A stretch of 64,000 nucleotides of DNA, from positions 45,740,252 through 45,804,251 of the forward strand of contig CM064872.1 of assembly GCA_032719365.1 (NCBI GenBank), given 5' to 3'. Source of the stretch: Prinsepia uniflora. Taxonomy: Eukaryota > Streptophyta > Magnoliopsida > Rosales > Rosaceae. Positions 1-11,525 of the stretch are shown piece by piece. The notes under the pieces were generated by a model that ran no database searches, was not told where the DNA came from, and worked only from the letters and a program-made list of their open reading frames with translations. Numbering within the stretch: position 1 is the stretch's first letter; the number at the start of each line of letters is the position of its first letter. The translations under genes were made by a program, and so were the position numbers.

Positions 1-1521
1 GCCAGAAGAGAAAACTATCGTTCACCGAGTGAGGGAGATCTTGGACAACCTGAATCGGAACCGACGTATCCTTCGGTTGCCTGGATTCCAGTACAAAGTC
101 GGCCTCATCGACACCGACGAGGGCAAAAATTTTGTTTTTTTTTGTTTTGTTGTTTTTTTTTGTTACTGACCATGTGCTCGGTGTTGTAGTTCCATATCAC
201 CTTGGTAGCCGTATTTATAATGATTGTGATCAGCTAAGGATGAAGGCCGATAAGAGCTCTGGGGAATCCTCCTTACTGTCGAAGGTTGTCGAGTGCCTGG
301 AGCTCCTCCTCAAAAGGAAGAAGGAGCGAGCCGACAAATGTCAGCATGAGCGGTCTGATCGTGCAAAGCAGGGCCAATCCTCAAAGCCGAGACCACCCAG
401 TCCTCCAGCTCAGTCTCCAAAAAGAAAACAGAGTGTTATGGAAGGAGACCGAGATCTGTCTCCTGACCCCAGACGGACGAATGCTAGAATGGAGGCTGAG
501 ACAATCCTGTCGGCGCAGGAGCAGATCGGGGGCAAGAGGACCATGCCAGCCCCAGAGTTCAAACCTCCACCGTCCCCACCTCGGTTGGATGCGAGGATCC
601 TGGAGATGCTCTAGAGGATGGGGGATGTGAACCTTGGTGTGTTCACCGAGGGGAGGCAATCGGCGAGGGGTCCAATGCCGAGGAGACCCTCTGTTGCCTG
701 AGGTAGATGGTGTCTTTGCTCAACGGGGTCTGTCAGGGGGCCTCTACTCCCTTGGACGAGCTGGCCGAGGTCCAGTTCCGGTCGGCTGACCAGAAGATGG
801 AGAAGGCCCTACTGCTACTGAGCAATGTAAGCTTTTGTTGTCTTATTTTGCAAGTGTTGTGTTTTAGGCCTAGTGATTTACTAAGGTTTGTCATGTGCAG
901 GCTCTCGGTGAAGTCTACCTCCAGTTTAGGAATGCCCAGAGGTGGGTGTTTGCTGCCCGGCGGGAGAAGGACCGGTTGAGGAAAAAGCAGGAGGAGCTCA
1001 CTCCTAAGCTTCAGAAGGCCGAGAGAGCTATGAAGGAGGCGGCCAACCTCACCCGTAAGTTGAAAGCCGAGAGGTGGAAGACTTAGGAGGCCCTAGCCTC
1101 CAAGGATCAAGTGAACGCCGACCTGGAGGCCAAGGAGAAGGACCGACTACGGCATTGGAAGGAGCTGTGCCGGGTGAAGTCGGCTAGGGAGGCCAACCTG
1201 GTAGAGGCGAGGAAAGCTGCGGTGGCCGAGTTCAAAGCTTCTGAAGAGTTCGACAAGCTAAAGAACGAGTACGCCGCAGACTGCGAGCAGGAGTTCTTCC
1301 GTAACCTCTTCCTGCACAACCCCAGTTTGACCGTGAAGACCCCCTGGCTCAGCTAGGATATCACCGCCGACATGTTTGAGGACCAGTCAGGGGAGGAAGA
1401 AGAGGAGGTTGCCCAGCCAAGTTCCCAACTGGAAGCTGACCTAGTGAATACTCCCAAAGAGACAGAGCCACCAGTCGAGGTTGAGCAGGCTGAGGAGCAG
1501 CAAATGGAGGAGCTAGTGTAG
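1..1521 (+). pseudogene. Antisense additional ORF (coiled-coil, gypsy-associated), broken
   Basis: This is plus-strand coding-like sequence opposite in orientation to the gag-pol next to it. It enters from the left edge (frame 2, reading VGLIDTDEG before about 130). It continues after a T-rich intron-like stretch (about 135-189) with a Ser/Pro/Lys-rich region, and passes a second intron-like gap (about 827-900, GTAAGC..TGTGCAG). It ends in a charged coiled coil (EKDRLRKKQEEL, EAKEKDRLRHWKEL) followed by an EF..LKNEYAADCEQEFF segment and an acidic tail to TAG at 1519-1521. In-frame stops at 612-614, 1084-1086 and 1354-1356 break it. The architecture resembles plant proteins labelled 'putative gypsy type transposon' and the antisense aORFs of Tat elements. 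Function is unknown. Confidence 0.65.
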
Positions 1522-1577
1522 GATAGGTTGTAATTTTCTTTTATTTTATTTAGTACGAGTTGGGAAAACCGAGAGGT

Positions 1578-4500
1578 TGACAGGACCCACCCCTAATCCC
1601 CCGAGATTAAGGGCTAAATCCTGATCCCGTCTAACTTACGCATGACATGAAGGCTAAACCAACGTCCAACCTTCATGCGAAACGTAAGTCGGACAAGGGA
1701 TTCTCGATCCAACCATCCGAAAAATAACCGGTCTTCCCAGAGTATACCGAGTTACTGTGGATCGCGGGTGTGATGTCTCCGTCTCTCTCGATCAACAGCC
1801 CGTGCCACGACAACCTGGAGGGTATCGAAAACACGAAAAGACTGTGAGTGGACAAAAATAAAGAATAAGTTTAAAACAGTTCAAAAAAAAAAATTACAAT
1901 TCTACCCTCCATTTCAAAGACCAATGCATGCATATCAAATTCATGTCATAAAAACCATTCAATATTCCGGTTAAGCAAACCATGTAAGAAAAACCGAACA
2001 CAGGTTCCTTTTCTAAAATCCCAGGCCTCAGCCCAAAACCATCGAAAACCATCATCCTCAATCTTAGTGAAAACCAAAACATATTTAAACCACATTTCCA
2101 TCCATCGAACCTGCTGGATCTATCCGAGTCTTTAAACTCCCGAATCTTTAAACTCAATCCAGGCCTCAATATAATCGGAGTCTTTAAACTCCAAGTCTTT
2201 AAACTCAATAGGCATATGGGGGAAATATCAATATCCGAGTCTTTAAACTCAATCCGGGTCTTTAAACCCAATCCGGGCCCGCCCCCGTCATAATCATATC
2301 TGGGTCTTTAAACCCAATAACCAGATCCAGCAAATCAAATCCAAAACTGTTTGAAAACCATTTCCCATTTCTGAATCCGAATCTGCAATCTCAACAGGAT
2401 AGCGAATCCAAACCCAGAACTCATATCCATATCCGTTTCCAAATCCGAGTCTGAAACCATCATTCCGTAAGCCGGCATCCAGAATAACCATTCCAAATCC
2501 AAACCCGGAATCCACTTTCAAGTCCCAAATCGAATCTCGAATCGTCATCCGGAAATCCGATTCAAAAAGCCGAAATTACGGTTCTCAAAACCACTTTCTG
2601 ATCCGGGCTTCAAGCCCGAAAACACTTTCGAAAATCCTTTTACTTTCTTTGAAATCAAACCGTATTTTAAATCCCGAAATCAAATCATTAAAACCAGGTT
2701 CGAATCACAATATCCATCAAAACCTCGTAAAACGTGAAATTTCGTAAATACCTCAAAAATCGTACAAAATCGTAAATCATCAAGATCAAAAATCTGATCA
2801 TAGAATCAAGTATAGAAAACATATAAAAACATATATGAATGCATCAAGAGTTAGAAAACAAAGTCCACTCGCAGACCATTCTGAAGTCGCCTCGATACGC
2901 TCGCACTTACGCCGGTTCCGGCCATTCCGTTATCCTCGGCTTTCCCAAACCTTTCCAAATCCCATATCAAGGTCACTAACTACTTCACAAAGGTCGTACT
3001 AAAGCCCCATAATTTTCTCGTATTTTAGCTATGTTTAACTGATCCCTAAAACCATCGGACATCCCGAAAATTATCGAGACAATGTCCGAATGACTCGAAA
3101 CCAGCGCCAAAATGTTCGTTACATCGAATAATTTAAAAGTCATGTTGGAACCTTCCACGAAATCCATGCCACACGCCCACACGAGCCGCCCAAAGGGGCT
3201 GCGCGTGGGAGCCACGCGCCCAACACTGTTCATCTTCAACCTCTACCGAACTGGGTCCAGACCGGTTCGGTTCAGGCCGGTCTAATCGAACCGGCGAGGG
3301 CGGTTCTTCCTGGTTTTTCCATCTTTCTCAGTCATTTTAACACCATTGTTGTCGTCCTAATCTATCCAGTTGTTTTAGCTATTAAAAACACGAAAACATT
3401 GATAAGAAAGTACCTCCTCGATCGATCAAACAACCGTCAAAATGTCTCTTCTCTGTTTCCAAGTCCCAGGTCCTTTCTACTCTTAATGGCCAGTCCTTTA
3501 GGTTCCTGTTAGCATCCAAACTTTCGTCCAAAGGGCCAATTCGAAAATCAAGCATCAACAACCAAGTTGCCATTTCCAAACCGAACCAAAAATTTCAAGG
3601 GAAAACCACTTACCAGGCATTTCTGGCCGACCAAACAGGCTCAAACTGTTCCTTGTGAACTTAACCTCACTTCCCAGCTAACCACCTCGATCCCTAGGCC
3701 TTGAATCAAAACTCCAAATTCAACATAGAACAGGGGACTTCTCGGTTTTCCTTAGTTGCTACCGTCGTCCGCCGCCTTAGAACCTCTTTATGACCACCTA
3801 TCGTCTCAGCACGGCCTCCTGTCCATCTTTCCTTCACACCCCATCATCATCTGATCAAGTTTTGAGGAGGTTGGGGTTCCACGATCATCCTGGGCTCTGT
3901 TTTTCACGGCTTCGAGCCACCGTCCATGGCAGCTGGACAGAGGGCACCACCCTATTCTCCTCTCCAATCCCTCTGTTTCCCTCAGCTCTCCCAACCGTTC
4001 ATGCTGCTTGCTTCCACTCAAACACACACCCTAGAAACTGATCAATTTTTCCCTCACAGCCACAATCTCTGTTTTCCTTCATTTGTGTGATTACCTAGCC
4101 AATTTAAAATGTAAACCATGTAGAAAATAGGCTAGAACCCTCTAAGATTTTACCAGGTGTCAAACACCTGATGAACACAGCCCCAAAATATCCAATTAAC
4201 ACTGTCCACTTGTCCTCATCTGGTTTGCACAAAACCCAAGGAGTAAAAAGACTGAAATACCCCTACAAGTCTAAATTACCATTTTGCCCTTCACCTTTCT
4301 AGACCCAAATCTTATCTGTCTGATGTCCGATGACAGCGTGCCGCCTGTCGCTGTACTCAGGACGTCAAGACCTACCTAACGGTCCTCGGTTTGCGTGAAA
4401 ACTAATGGTCAATCAAAAAGTCAACAAATTCCTCCTTTTTAACCTAATTACGAAAGTGCCCTCAACCTTCCGAACATCATAACTTCCTCCTCGGATGTCA

Positions 4501-4720
4501 GAATCGGGCATGCCGCCTGTCTACAGACTCGTGACGTCCCGAACTACGTCACGGTCATCGGTCAATACCCAATTGACCGTCTGAACTAAAAGTCAACATT
4601 TTACCCATTCTAGGGGAAAAATCGTCATTCTGCACCGTCCATCCAAAAGTGTCCAACTAATCACCGATTCTCTTCGTTAATCCGTTCTTAAACTCTAATT
4701 TCTCGGGACGAGTCATTACA
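1578..4720 (-). mobile_element. Solo LTR of a long-LTR gypsy-like family, TSD GAGGT
   Basis: This 3143-bp block reads TGTAATGACTCG at one end and GGTCCTGTCA at the other on the minus strand (TG..CA). It is flanked by identical 5-bp repeats GAGGT at 1573-1577 and 4721-4725, so it inserted into the Tat element. It has no coding capacity. It shares its ends, the GACGTCAC-type motifs and the TTTAAAG hairpin array with the element at 24636-27646. The related copy at 52502-57341 is followed by a tRNA primer site, which identifies these blocks as LTRs. A single LTR with a matching TSD implies LTR-LTR recombination removed the internal part. Lineage is uncertain; a chromovirus such as Tekay/Del is possible. 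Confidence 0.85.
2126..2315 (-). repeat. Short hairpin-motif cluster in the solo LTR
   Basis: Seven copies of a 14-mer are present as GAGTCTTTAAACTC or GGGTCTTTAAACCC, including variants starting GAATC and AAGTC, at 2126, 2142, 2178, 2193, 2237, 2256 and 2302. The four-base arms change together (GAGT/ACTC, GGGT/ACCC) around a constant six-base centre. The homologous cluster in the plus-strand copy lies at 26821-27047. Confidence 0.8.
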
Positions 4721-4736
4721 GAGGTTGTAATTTTGT

Positions 4737-5650
4737 AATGCTCTTGCAGGCCGAGCATAATAGGTCTGCACATTTGAAATGAAAACGGACTTTCCTCGAA
4801 CCAGAAATTGTAGACCGGGTAATTCTTTGATTTTTGTTTGGCTGAGGGTTGTTGTAAGCCGAGTAAGGCTGTACACCGACTCGAATGTTCGAGTCTAAAA
4901 ATAGCAAGTGTTGGGGTGTAGGCCGAGTAAGACCGAACGCCGACTCGTATGGTTGAGTCTAAATGGTGGTGCAAGCCGAGTAGGGCTGTACACCGACTCT
5001 AATGTTTGAGTCAAAATAGTAAGTCTTGGGGTGTAGGCCGAGTAAGACCTAACTCGTATGTGTGAGTCTAAATGGTGGTGCAAGCCGAGTAGGGCTATAC
5101 ACCGACTCGAAAGTTGAGTCAAAATATTAAGTGTTGGGGTGTATGTCGAGTAAGACCGAACCCCGACTCGTATGTGTGAGTCTAAATGTTGGTGCAAGCC
5201 GAGTAGGGCTATACACCGACTCGAAAGTTGAGTCAAAATAGTAAGTGTTGGGGTGTAGGCCGAGTAAGACCGAACCCCGACTCGTATGTGTGAGTCTAAA
5301 TGTTGGTGCAAGCCGAGTAGGGTTGTACACCGACTGGAATGTTTGAGTCAAAATAGAAAGTGTTGAGGTGTAGGCCAAGTAAGACCGAATCCCTACTCGT
5401 ATGTATGAGTCTAAATGTTGGTGCAAGACGAGTAGGGCTATACACCGACTCGAAAGTTGAGTCAAAATAGCAAGTGTTGGGGTGTAGGCCGAGTAAGACC
5501 GAACCCCGACTCGTATGTGTGAGTCTAAATGTTAGTGCAAGCCGAGTAGGGATGTACACCGACTCGAATGTTTGAGTCAAAATAGCGAGTGTTGGGGTGT
5601 AGGCCGAGTAAGACCGAACCCCGACTCGTATGTGTGAGTCTAAATGTTGG
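4737..5650 (-). repeat. Tandem array, about 115-bp monomer made of two related halves
   Basis: The phrase GTGTTGGGGTGTAGGCCGAG (with variants) begins near 4908, 5023, 5131, 5245, 5360, 5474 and 5589, giving periods of 108-115 bp. Each monomer holds two diverged half-units of about 57 bp. One is built on GCCGAGTAAGACCGAACCCC, the other on GCCGAGTAGGGCTGTACACC, and each is followed by CGACTCG..TGAGTC. The array lies directly downstream of the pol stop (5743), so it is in the 3' UTR of the Tat element, where such elements are known to generate satellite-like repeats. Confidence 0.9.
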
Positions 5651-5742
5651 CTTTAGGTTACAAATGCTGGGTAAATGGAAGAATTCATAAATAACGAGCG
5701 CCATATTATAGTAAGTTATAAGATGAAGAAAAAATACAATGT

Positions 5743-6727
5743 TTAAATGAAGTATTTCTTCAGGTGGTCGGCATTCCATGGGTGGCCCAGTTTTCTCCCA
5801 TTTGAGTCTTCCAATTCATAAGTTCCTAGCCGGCAGATTCTTATGACCCGGTAGGGACCTTCCCAATTTGGGCCGAGAGTTCCGGCTGAGCTGTCCTTGG
5901 TGGCGAGGCTGACTTTTCGAAGGACCCAGTCTCCTTCCTGAAAACCCCGGTGTTTGACTCTGGCATTATGGTAATGCAGAGCCGCTGCTTGCAGGCAATG
6001 TTTCTGAGGTTAGCCTGCTCCCTGTGTTCTTCAATGAGATTTAGACTGGGTGCGAGCTGATGGCTATTTTGTTTAGGTTCATAGGTCGATACTCGGTAAG
6101 AAGTTTCGTTCAGTTCAGCAGGGATGACCGCTTCCGTTCCGAAGGTCAGTGAGAAGGGGGTCTCATTTGTCGATGTGCGGTAGGAAGTCCGATATGACCA
6201 GAGTGCGTTGGGGAGGATTTAGACCACTTGCCCTTGGCCTCGTCTAGCTGTGTTTTCAGTGTGTGCTTGATGATTTTTTTAATGGCTTCTACCTGTACAT
6301 TGGATTGAGGGTGAGCTGGTGAAGCGAAGTAGAGACGGATATTGTGTCCGTCACAAAAGGCACGGAAGCGTGCGTTGTCGAATTGCTTTCCATTGTCCGT
6401 GACAATTGTGTACGGGAGACTGAAACGAAAAATAATGTTCTGAAAGACGAACGTTTCAATCTGGGCCGTGGTGATGGAAGCCAAAGCCTTTGCCTCTACC
6501 CACTTTGTGAAGTAGTCCACTGCTACCACTGCATACTCTGTCTTGCCCTTCCCTGCTGGCATTTTCCCGATTAAGTCAAGTCCCCACTATGAGAAAGGTC
6601 AGGGGCTGATCATGGGTGTGAGGTTTTCTGGAGGTAAATGGAGGAAAGGGGCGAACCCTTGACATTTATCACATCGTTTGGTCAGCTCTGATGCATCCCC
6701 ATGCATGGTTGACCAGTAGAAACCCTA
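5743..6727 (-). pseudogene. Integrase core and C-terminus of the Tat element (frameshifted)
   Basis: The minus strand encodes the integrase catalytic core, which inserts cDNA into host DNA. The triad is visible as VVAVDYFTKW, VTDNGKQF and HPQSNVQVE, with exactly 35 residues between the second Asp and the Glu (DX35E). The reading frame breaks after GKWSK near 6210. The expected continuation LWSYRTSYRTSTNETPFSL is found in another frame. The C-terminal tail YRVIRICRLGTYELEDSNG, then HPWNADHLKKYFI, ends at TAA 5743-5745. Zinc-finger residues (CDKC) lie just upstream, past an in-frame TGA at 6728-6730. It is clearly inactive as one protein. Confidence 0.85.
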
Positions 6728-7582
6728 TCAGAAGGCTTTATGGGCCAGTGATCGTGGTCCAGAGTGATTTCCGCAAATGCGAGCATGTATCTCTTCCACA
6801 ATGGCTCTGCCTGTCTCCGGGACGAGACATTTTATGAGGGGCAGAGTAAAACCCCGCTTGTAGAGTTGGTCGTTGATGAGTGTATACCATGTTGCCTGCC
6901 GCCAGATCTTTTTGGCCTCGATCTTGTCGGAAGGGAGAGTTCTGTTTGTGAGGAATCCTAGCAGCGGGGTCATCCATGTGCAGTTAGTGTTGATTGCGCA
7001 AACCGCCGAGCATTGTGTGATGGGTTGATCAAGAATTTCGACCAGTACATTTCGACTCTGTTTCTCATTGAGGGAGGATGCAAGCCGGGCTAGAGCATCA
7101 ACGTGGCTATTTTCGGAGCATGGAATCCAAGTGATAGCATAACTATGGAAACCACAGAGAAGAGATTTTGCCAACGCTCTGTATGCTGCCATGGAAGAGT
7201 CTTTGGCCTCATACTCGTTGTTGATCTGGTTGACGATAAGCTGTGAATCGCTGAAGATTTTGATCTGTTTTGCCTCCATGGTCTTGGCGAGGCGGAGCCC
7301 TGTAAGGAGGGCCTCATACTTTGCGGCATTGTTGGGGGCCTTGAATTGAAAACGAATGGCGTATTCCATTCGGATCTTGTCTGGTGTGGTGAGGACAAGT
7401 CCGGCTCCGGACCCATTGTGGCAAGTCGACCCGTCGACATAGAGGAGCCAAGTCGGCCGAGCAGGGTCAATCTGGGGGCTCTCCTCATCCAAAATATGTG
7501 TTATGGATGGAGGAGCAGATGGTGTGACCTCATGTGCGACCACCGCTGGAACGTAGGAAAATTCAGAAATGAAGTCCTCCAT
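6728..7582 (-). pseudogene. Second (archaeal-type) RNase H and start of the integrase zinc-binding domain
   Basis: This 284-residue open stretch contains a type-I RNase H of the RVT_3 kind. All four acidic positions are visible in YVDGS, KYEAL, SDSQL and HVDALA (roughly residues 45-170). It continues through a linker into the H-H part of the integrase zinc finger (EEIHARICGNH) and stops at TGA 6728-6730, which splits the finger. RNase H degrades the RNA of RNA-DNA hybrids during reverse transcription. This second copy, separate from the RT-linked one, supports placement in the Tat lineage. The domain itself looks undamaged, although the polyprotein is not. Confidence 0.85.
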
Positions 7583-7657
7583 GGCCTGTCCCTTCTCGGC
7601 GGTGCGGGGAGTGAAGGTGATGTCGAATTCGCTGAGTTCTATTACCCACTTGAGTAA

Positions 7658-8406
7658 TCACCTCGATGTTTCGGGCTTCTGGAGTACTTGCCTGCGTGGT
7701 CTGTCAGTCATCACAATTATGGAATGAGCCTGGAAGTATGGCCTAAGCTTTCTAGAGGACATGATGAGGGCGAAGGCGAGCTTCTCTAGGTCAGAGTATC
7801 TTGTTTCGGCGTCCTGTAAAGCCTTGCTGACGTAGTACACCGGGTGCTCAGCGCCATACTTTCGCTTAACTAGTACCGAACTGGCAGCAGAAGCGGAGAC
7901 AGATAGGTACATGTAAAGGGTTTCCCCGGTGTCGGGTCTCGCCAACAACGGCGCTCTACCCATGTATTCCTTGAATTTAGTGAAAGCCTTAGTTCACTCC
8001 TCCGTCCAGGTAATGTGTTTGGATTTGCTCTTTAGGGCTTTGAAGAAAGGTACGCACTTGTCAGTGGCTTTGGAGATGAAGCGTGTAAGGGCTGCGACCC
8101 AGCCGATTAGGCTTTGCACTTCCTTCTGGGTTCGCGAAGGCTCCATATCGGCTAGGGCCTTGATTTTTTCCGGATTGGCCTCAATACCTCTCTGACTAAT
8201 CATGAAGCCCAGGAATTTCCCAGACCACATTTGGGCGGGTTCAACCTCATCCGGTATCGTTTGAGGACGTCGAACATCCGCGAGAGATTGGGGATATTCA
8301 AGTCAGCTGATTTACTCTTAACGAGCATGTCAACAACGTAAACCTCCATTGTTTTCCCAACCTCATCCGGTATGTGCGTCCTGAGGGTTGACGGGGTCAG
8401 CCTCAA
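7658..8406 (-). pseudogene. Reverse transcriptase C-terminal remnant with RT-linked RNase H
   Basis: Three overlapping minus-strand fragments cover only the C-terminal part of RT. They read MEVYVVDMLVKSK (8200-8406), GKFLGFMISQRGIEANPEKI (7994-8230) and a connection/RNase H segment with PVYYVSKALQDAETRYSDLE (7658-7963). The catalytic box normally YVDD reads YVVD, so the first catalytic Asp is lost. The fingers and most of the palm, expected between the protease and this point, are missing: protease-linker sequence runs straight into RT near 8363-8400. Stops and frame changes separate the pieces. Confidence 0.85.
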
Positions 8407-9139
8407 ACGCAGATTCTGTTACTGCCATGGCTTCCTTTGGTGGCTGGATCGGGGTGACAGAGTTGCATGCCCGTGCAGCCATTTGGTCCCCTTTGACTTG
8501 GCCAATCCCCATAGGGGTTGGGAATTTTACCAGAAGTAGGTGGGTGGAGACGACTGCCTTCATTTGGTTAAGTATTCCCCGCCCGAGAATGGCGTTGTAA
8601 GCCACGGGGCAATCCACCACTAAGAAGGGTGCAAGCACGGTTTCCCTCTGTGGGTATGTTCCGAGGGAGAGGGCAAGGGTGACTGTTCCATGCGGGACGA
8701 TGGAGTCCCCAGTGAAACCGAAGAGCGGCGTAGGGGAACGGTCCATATTCGATTCTGGGATGCCCAATTTCTTGAAAGCTCGCATGGAGAGGACGTTGAC
8801 CGAGCTTCCAGTGTCGACCATCACCTGCTATACGTCGAAGTTGGATATTTCAGCCATAGCGACAATGGGGTCGTCGTGAGGATAAACGATCCCGCGCTCT
8901 TCCTCCTCTGAAAACGTGATAGGTGCCCACCCAAGCCGGTTTTCTTTCTTAGCTCTGCCATCCTCGATGCTGAAGAGTTGGTGATTCTGTTTGGTGGCCC
9001 TCAGAAAGTTCTTCTTCGCCCAATTGGAAGTGAGTGGGCAAGAAATGGATGGCCCTCCTGAGATTGTGTTGATTTGTGGGTTGCGAGGTGGAGGCGGTGC
9101 GTGCTGGAGGAATTGGTTGATCTTTCCATCCCGGGCCAA
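8363..9139 (-). pseudogene. Aspartic protease region of the Tat element
   Basis: The protease is recognised from MVDTGSSVNVLS (active-site DTGS, near 8820), the flap-side region and the family motif YNAILGRGILN. The preceding fragment (8828-9139) carries the usual gag-protease linker ending TFSEEEERGIVYPHDDP and is separated from the DTGS fragment by a stop at 8825-8827. In the intact element this enzyme would cut the Gag-Pol precursor. Its C-terminal extension ends at the deletion that removed most of RT. Confidence 0.85.
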
Positions 9140-9765
9140 AGCCTCTACCAGATCCTGGAATGCAACATATTGGTTAATGCTATGGCCATTGTACTTGTGG
9201 TATTGGAAGTAAATTCATGTGTCTTTGCCAAGATTGCCCTTTGCTAGCGCCCAAGTAGACTTCGGGATCATATGCTCCACGTTGAGAAGGACGTTCTCAT
9301 AGGGAGTATTGAGGATGGTGTAGGTCTCGTACTTGGAACGACGAACTCGCTTTTCCCCGTTGTTTGACCGCTCCCCTTGTTGTCTTTCTTTATGATTCGG
9401 GTTCTTACCCTTCTTTCCGGGGCTGTACAGGTTGTTTCTATGGGGGTAATCTTTCCGTTTTCCCCCATAGCTCTGTTGCCTTTGCTCCTGTGGGCGCTGC
9501 GCTGAGCCTTACTGATCCGGGATGCTCGGTATGTATGTTTTTACCGAGTCGGCCCCGGGAGGTTGATATGCATTGGCTTCGTTAGACTTTTGGCTCAGTG
9601 TTTCAGCCTTAGCGTGGACCGCCGCCTATTTCATAATTTCATTGTAAGTTGTCCAGCCTTGGGTGTGAGCTGCGTACCTGAAGGGGGAGTCTCGGTGAAG
9701 GCTGTAAAAGCTGCCCGGTCGTCCGTATCTGGGCACCGAGAGTATTCGTGACTAAACCTTGTTGC

Positions 9766-11255
9766 CTACCGCTGTAGCGATTCATGTTCACCTTGTTTAA
9801 GCTGGAAAAGGTCCTCGGTCGAAGATAGACGGTCAGTCTGGATCATGAACTGGTTCATGAAGGTGGAGGTGAGCTGTTCAAAAAAGTTGATGGACCCGGA
9901 TTCCAACTTGTAGAACCAATTGATCGCCGCTTCGGTCAGTGTGGAACTGAAGATGAGGCACTGTTCCTCATCCGCGAGGTTTTTAAGGGCAATGGCTGAG
10001 TAGAAATTGTTCAGGTGATTCCATGGGTCGTCCTTCCCGGTGTAAAGGGGCATTTTCAGGGGCTTTATCTCGTGATTGGTCCTGAACTGGTTGATTCTTT
10101 CTATAAGGGGGCCCGGACTGGTTTTTGACCAGGCGGGTCTTGCTACCCGAGCCGTCCCAACTTCGAGTGTCCGGACTCGGTTCATTAGGTGCTGGATGAG
10201 CGAGTCGGTTCTGGACTGCTGGGTGGCCCCTCGGTCTTTTTGTTCGATCCGCCGAGTATCCCTAGGTGTACGGTCACGGACGATCCCACATGACCGGTCG
10301 GCGTCCCTCCCGCTCGGCGAGCTCTGGTTGGACAAGTTTCGAGATCCACTTCCCTTGTGACCAACCAGCCTTGACCACTCGGTGTCCCTCGGGCGGGGTG
10401 GTTCTTGAGATTTAACGTTCTGTCGGCCGTCCTGCCCTGACATGGGTTGGTTCTTGCGCTCCGTCGGCGGGTTGGTTCAGGGCGAGGACGGTGCGCAAGG
10501 CCGAGATGGGTTAACCGCTCGGTGTCATCACAAGAGGACCTCGATGTTTGACTCTCTAGGTGCGAGTGGTCGGTCCTCTGGCCCAGATGCCGAGTCAACT
10601 TGGCTGTATTCTCGGCCTCCAGGGATGAGTCGGTGATGGGGATGGGGTCTCCCGTTGAAAACATTTTGCGGCTGTCGCCTGGATGGGACCACTGAGCGGT
10701 GATGTGTGCTCGGTGGTGATGTCCCTTTCCTACTTCTGGACGAGGGTCGGGTCGGTACGACTGGTGGTCATTGACTGACCGATTCAGTCCCCCTCCCTCG
10801 CTTAGGGCGTCGGGGGCATCTTAGTAAATCCTGGTGTCGCCGGGCTGGCTGTCGGGGATGATCAACATCCGAGCGTGTTTCTTGCTTGGCTCGGCGTCCG
10901 CTTGCCTACCTTTATGTGGCTCAGCGGCCGTGTACTCTTTTTCTTTTCCCGCCAGTCGACGTTTTTTTTCAGCACATTCGGCGCACTCGGCCACCACCTT
11001 GTCAGCCTCAACCTTACCGACGCGAGCTCGGTGGGCAGTGAGTTCTGCCTGTGCGACCCGTAGCTGTTCGGCCACCTCAGTGTACCGATCGTCAAGTGCC
11101 TGACATCTCGACTCAGCCTGGGTACCCCTAGTTTTGACCTCGGCCATGTCGCTCTGGAGTCTCTCGATTATCTGTAAAAAGTTAGGAGAGGGGTCTCTCA
11201 TTGTTCTGGGGCCTTGCCCGGGTGTGATCTCACTGAGATCGTGCTCGCCCTGCAT
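9766..11255 (-). pseudogene. Gag region of the Tat element (fragmented)
   Basis: The 225-residue fragment at 9766-10443 has the retrotransposon Gag capsid fold signature: PLYTGKDDPWNHLNNF, then SSTLTEAAINWFYKLESGSI, then a Phe/Gln-rich helix. Upstream are an Arg/Ser/Pro-rich stretch (10185-10664, another frame) and a coiled coil (10821-11255, DMAEVKTRG..AELTAHRARV), which would form the Gag N-terminus. Gag packages element RNA into virus-like particles in the cytoplasm. Frame changes between these parts and a poorly preserved stretch from 9140 to 9765 show decay. Confidence 0.8.
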
Positions 11256-11525
11256 GTTCAGTGTTAGTTACCTTTATTGGGAAATGTGTACGCCTTATGT
11301 ATGGGTATGTAGGATATTCAATTCTCATAGTTTCGATGTGGGACAAATGCTCCTCGGTTTACGTGTTAACACGTGTTACGTAGATCGAGGGTGGATAGAC
11401 TTCCACATGGCATCCTGCATTGGGCCCGGTGTTAGGGCTGTGTAAGTACGGTAGTTTTGGGCCTTGAACGGAGTCTGGGCTTTAAGTATACGGCCCAGTG
11501 GGTCTGGTCAGATATGGTGTCAACA

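Larger units (their letters stand above)
1..11525 (-). mobile_element. Degenerate Ty3/gypsy Tat-lineage LTR retrotransposon (interrupted, runs off the left edge)
   Basis: On the minus strand from about 11255 down to 5743 the order is gag, aspartic protease, reverse transcriptase remnant, RT-linked RNase H, a second archaeal-type RNase H, then integrase. A second RNase H before integrase is typical of the Tat lineage (Ogre/Retand/Tat). After pol come a tandem-repeat 3' UTR (4737-5650) and an antisense coiled-coil ORF (1-1521), both also known from Tat elements. A solo LTR at 1578-4720 splits the element. Many frameshifts and stops make it inactive. The right edge is placed at 11525 because the minus strand there starts TGTTGACACC, a plausible U3 start, next to unrelated copia gag. 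No primer site or 3' LTR was identified, and the 3' end lies outside the window. Confidence 0.85.

Noticed and set aside
4895..5580. Repeat array that might be taken for a CRISPR array or a repeat protein
   Set aside because: Units are head-to-tail without unique spacers, lie in a plant retrotransposon 3' UTR, and the ORFs through them are by-products of periodicity.
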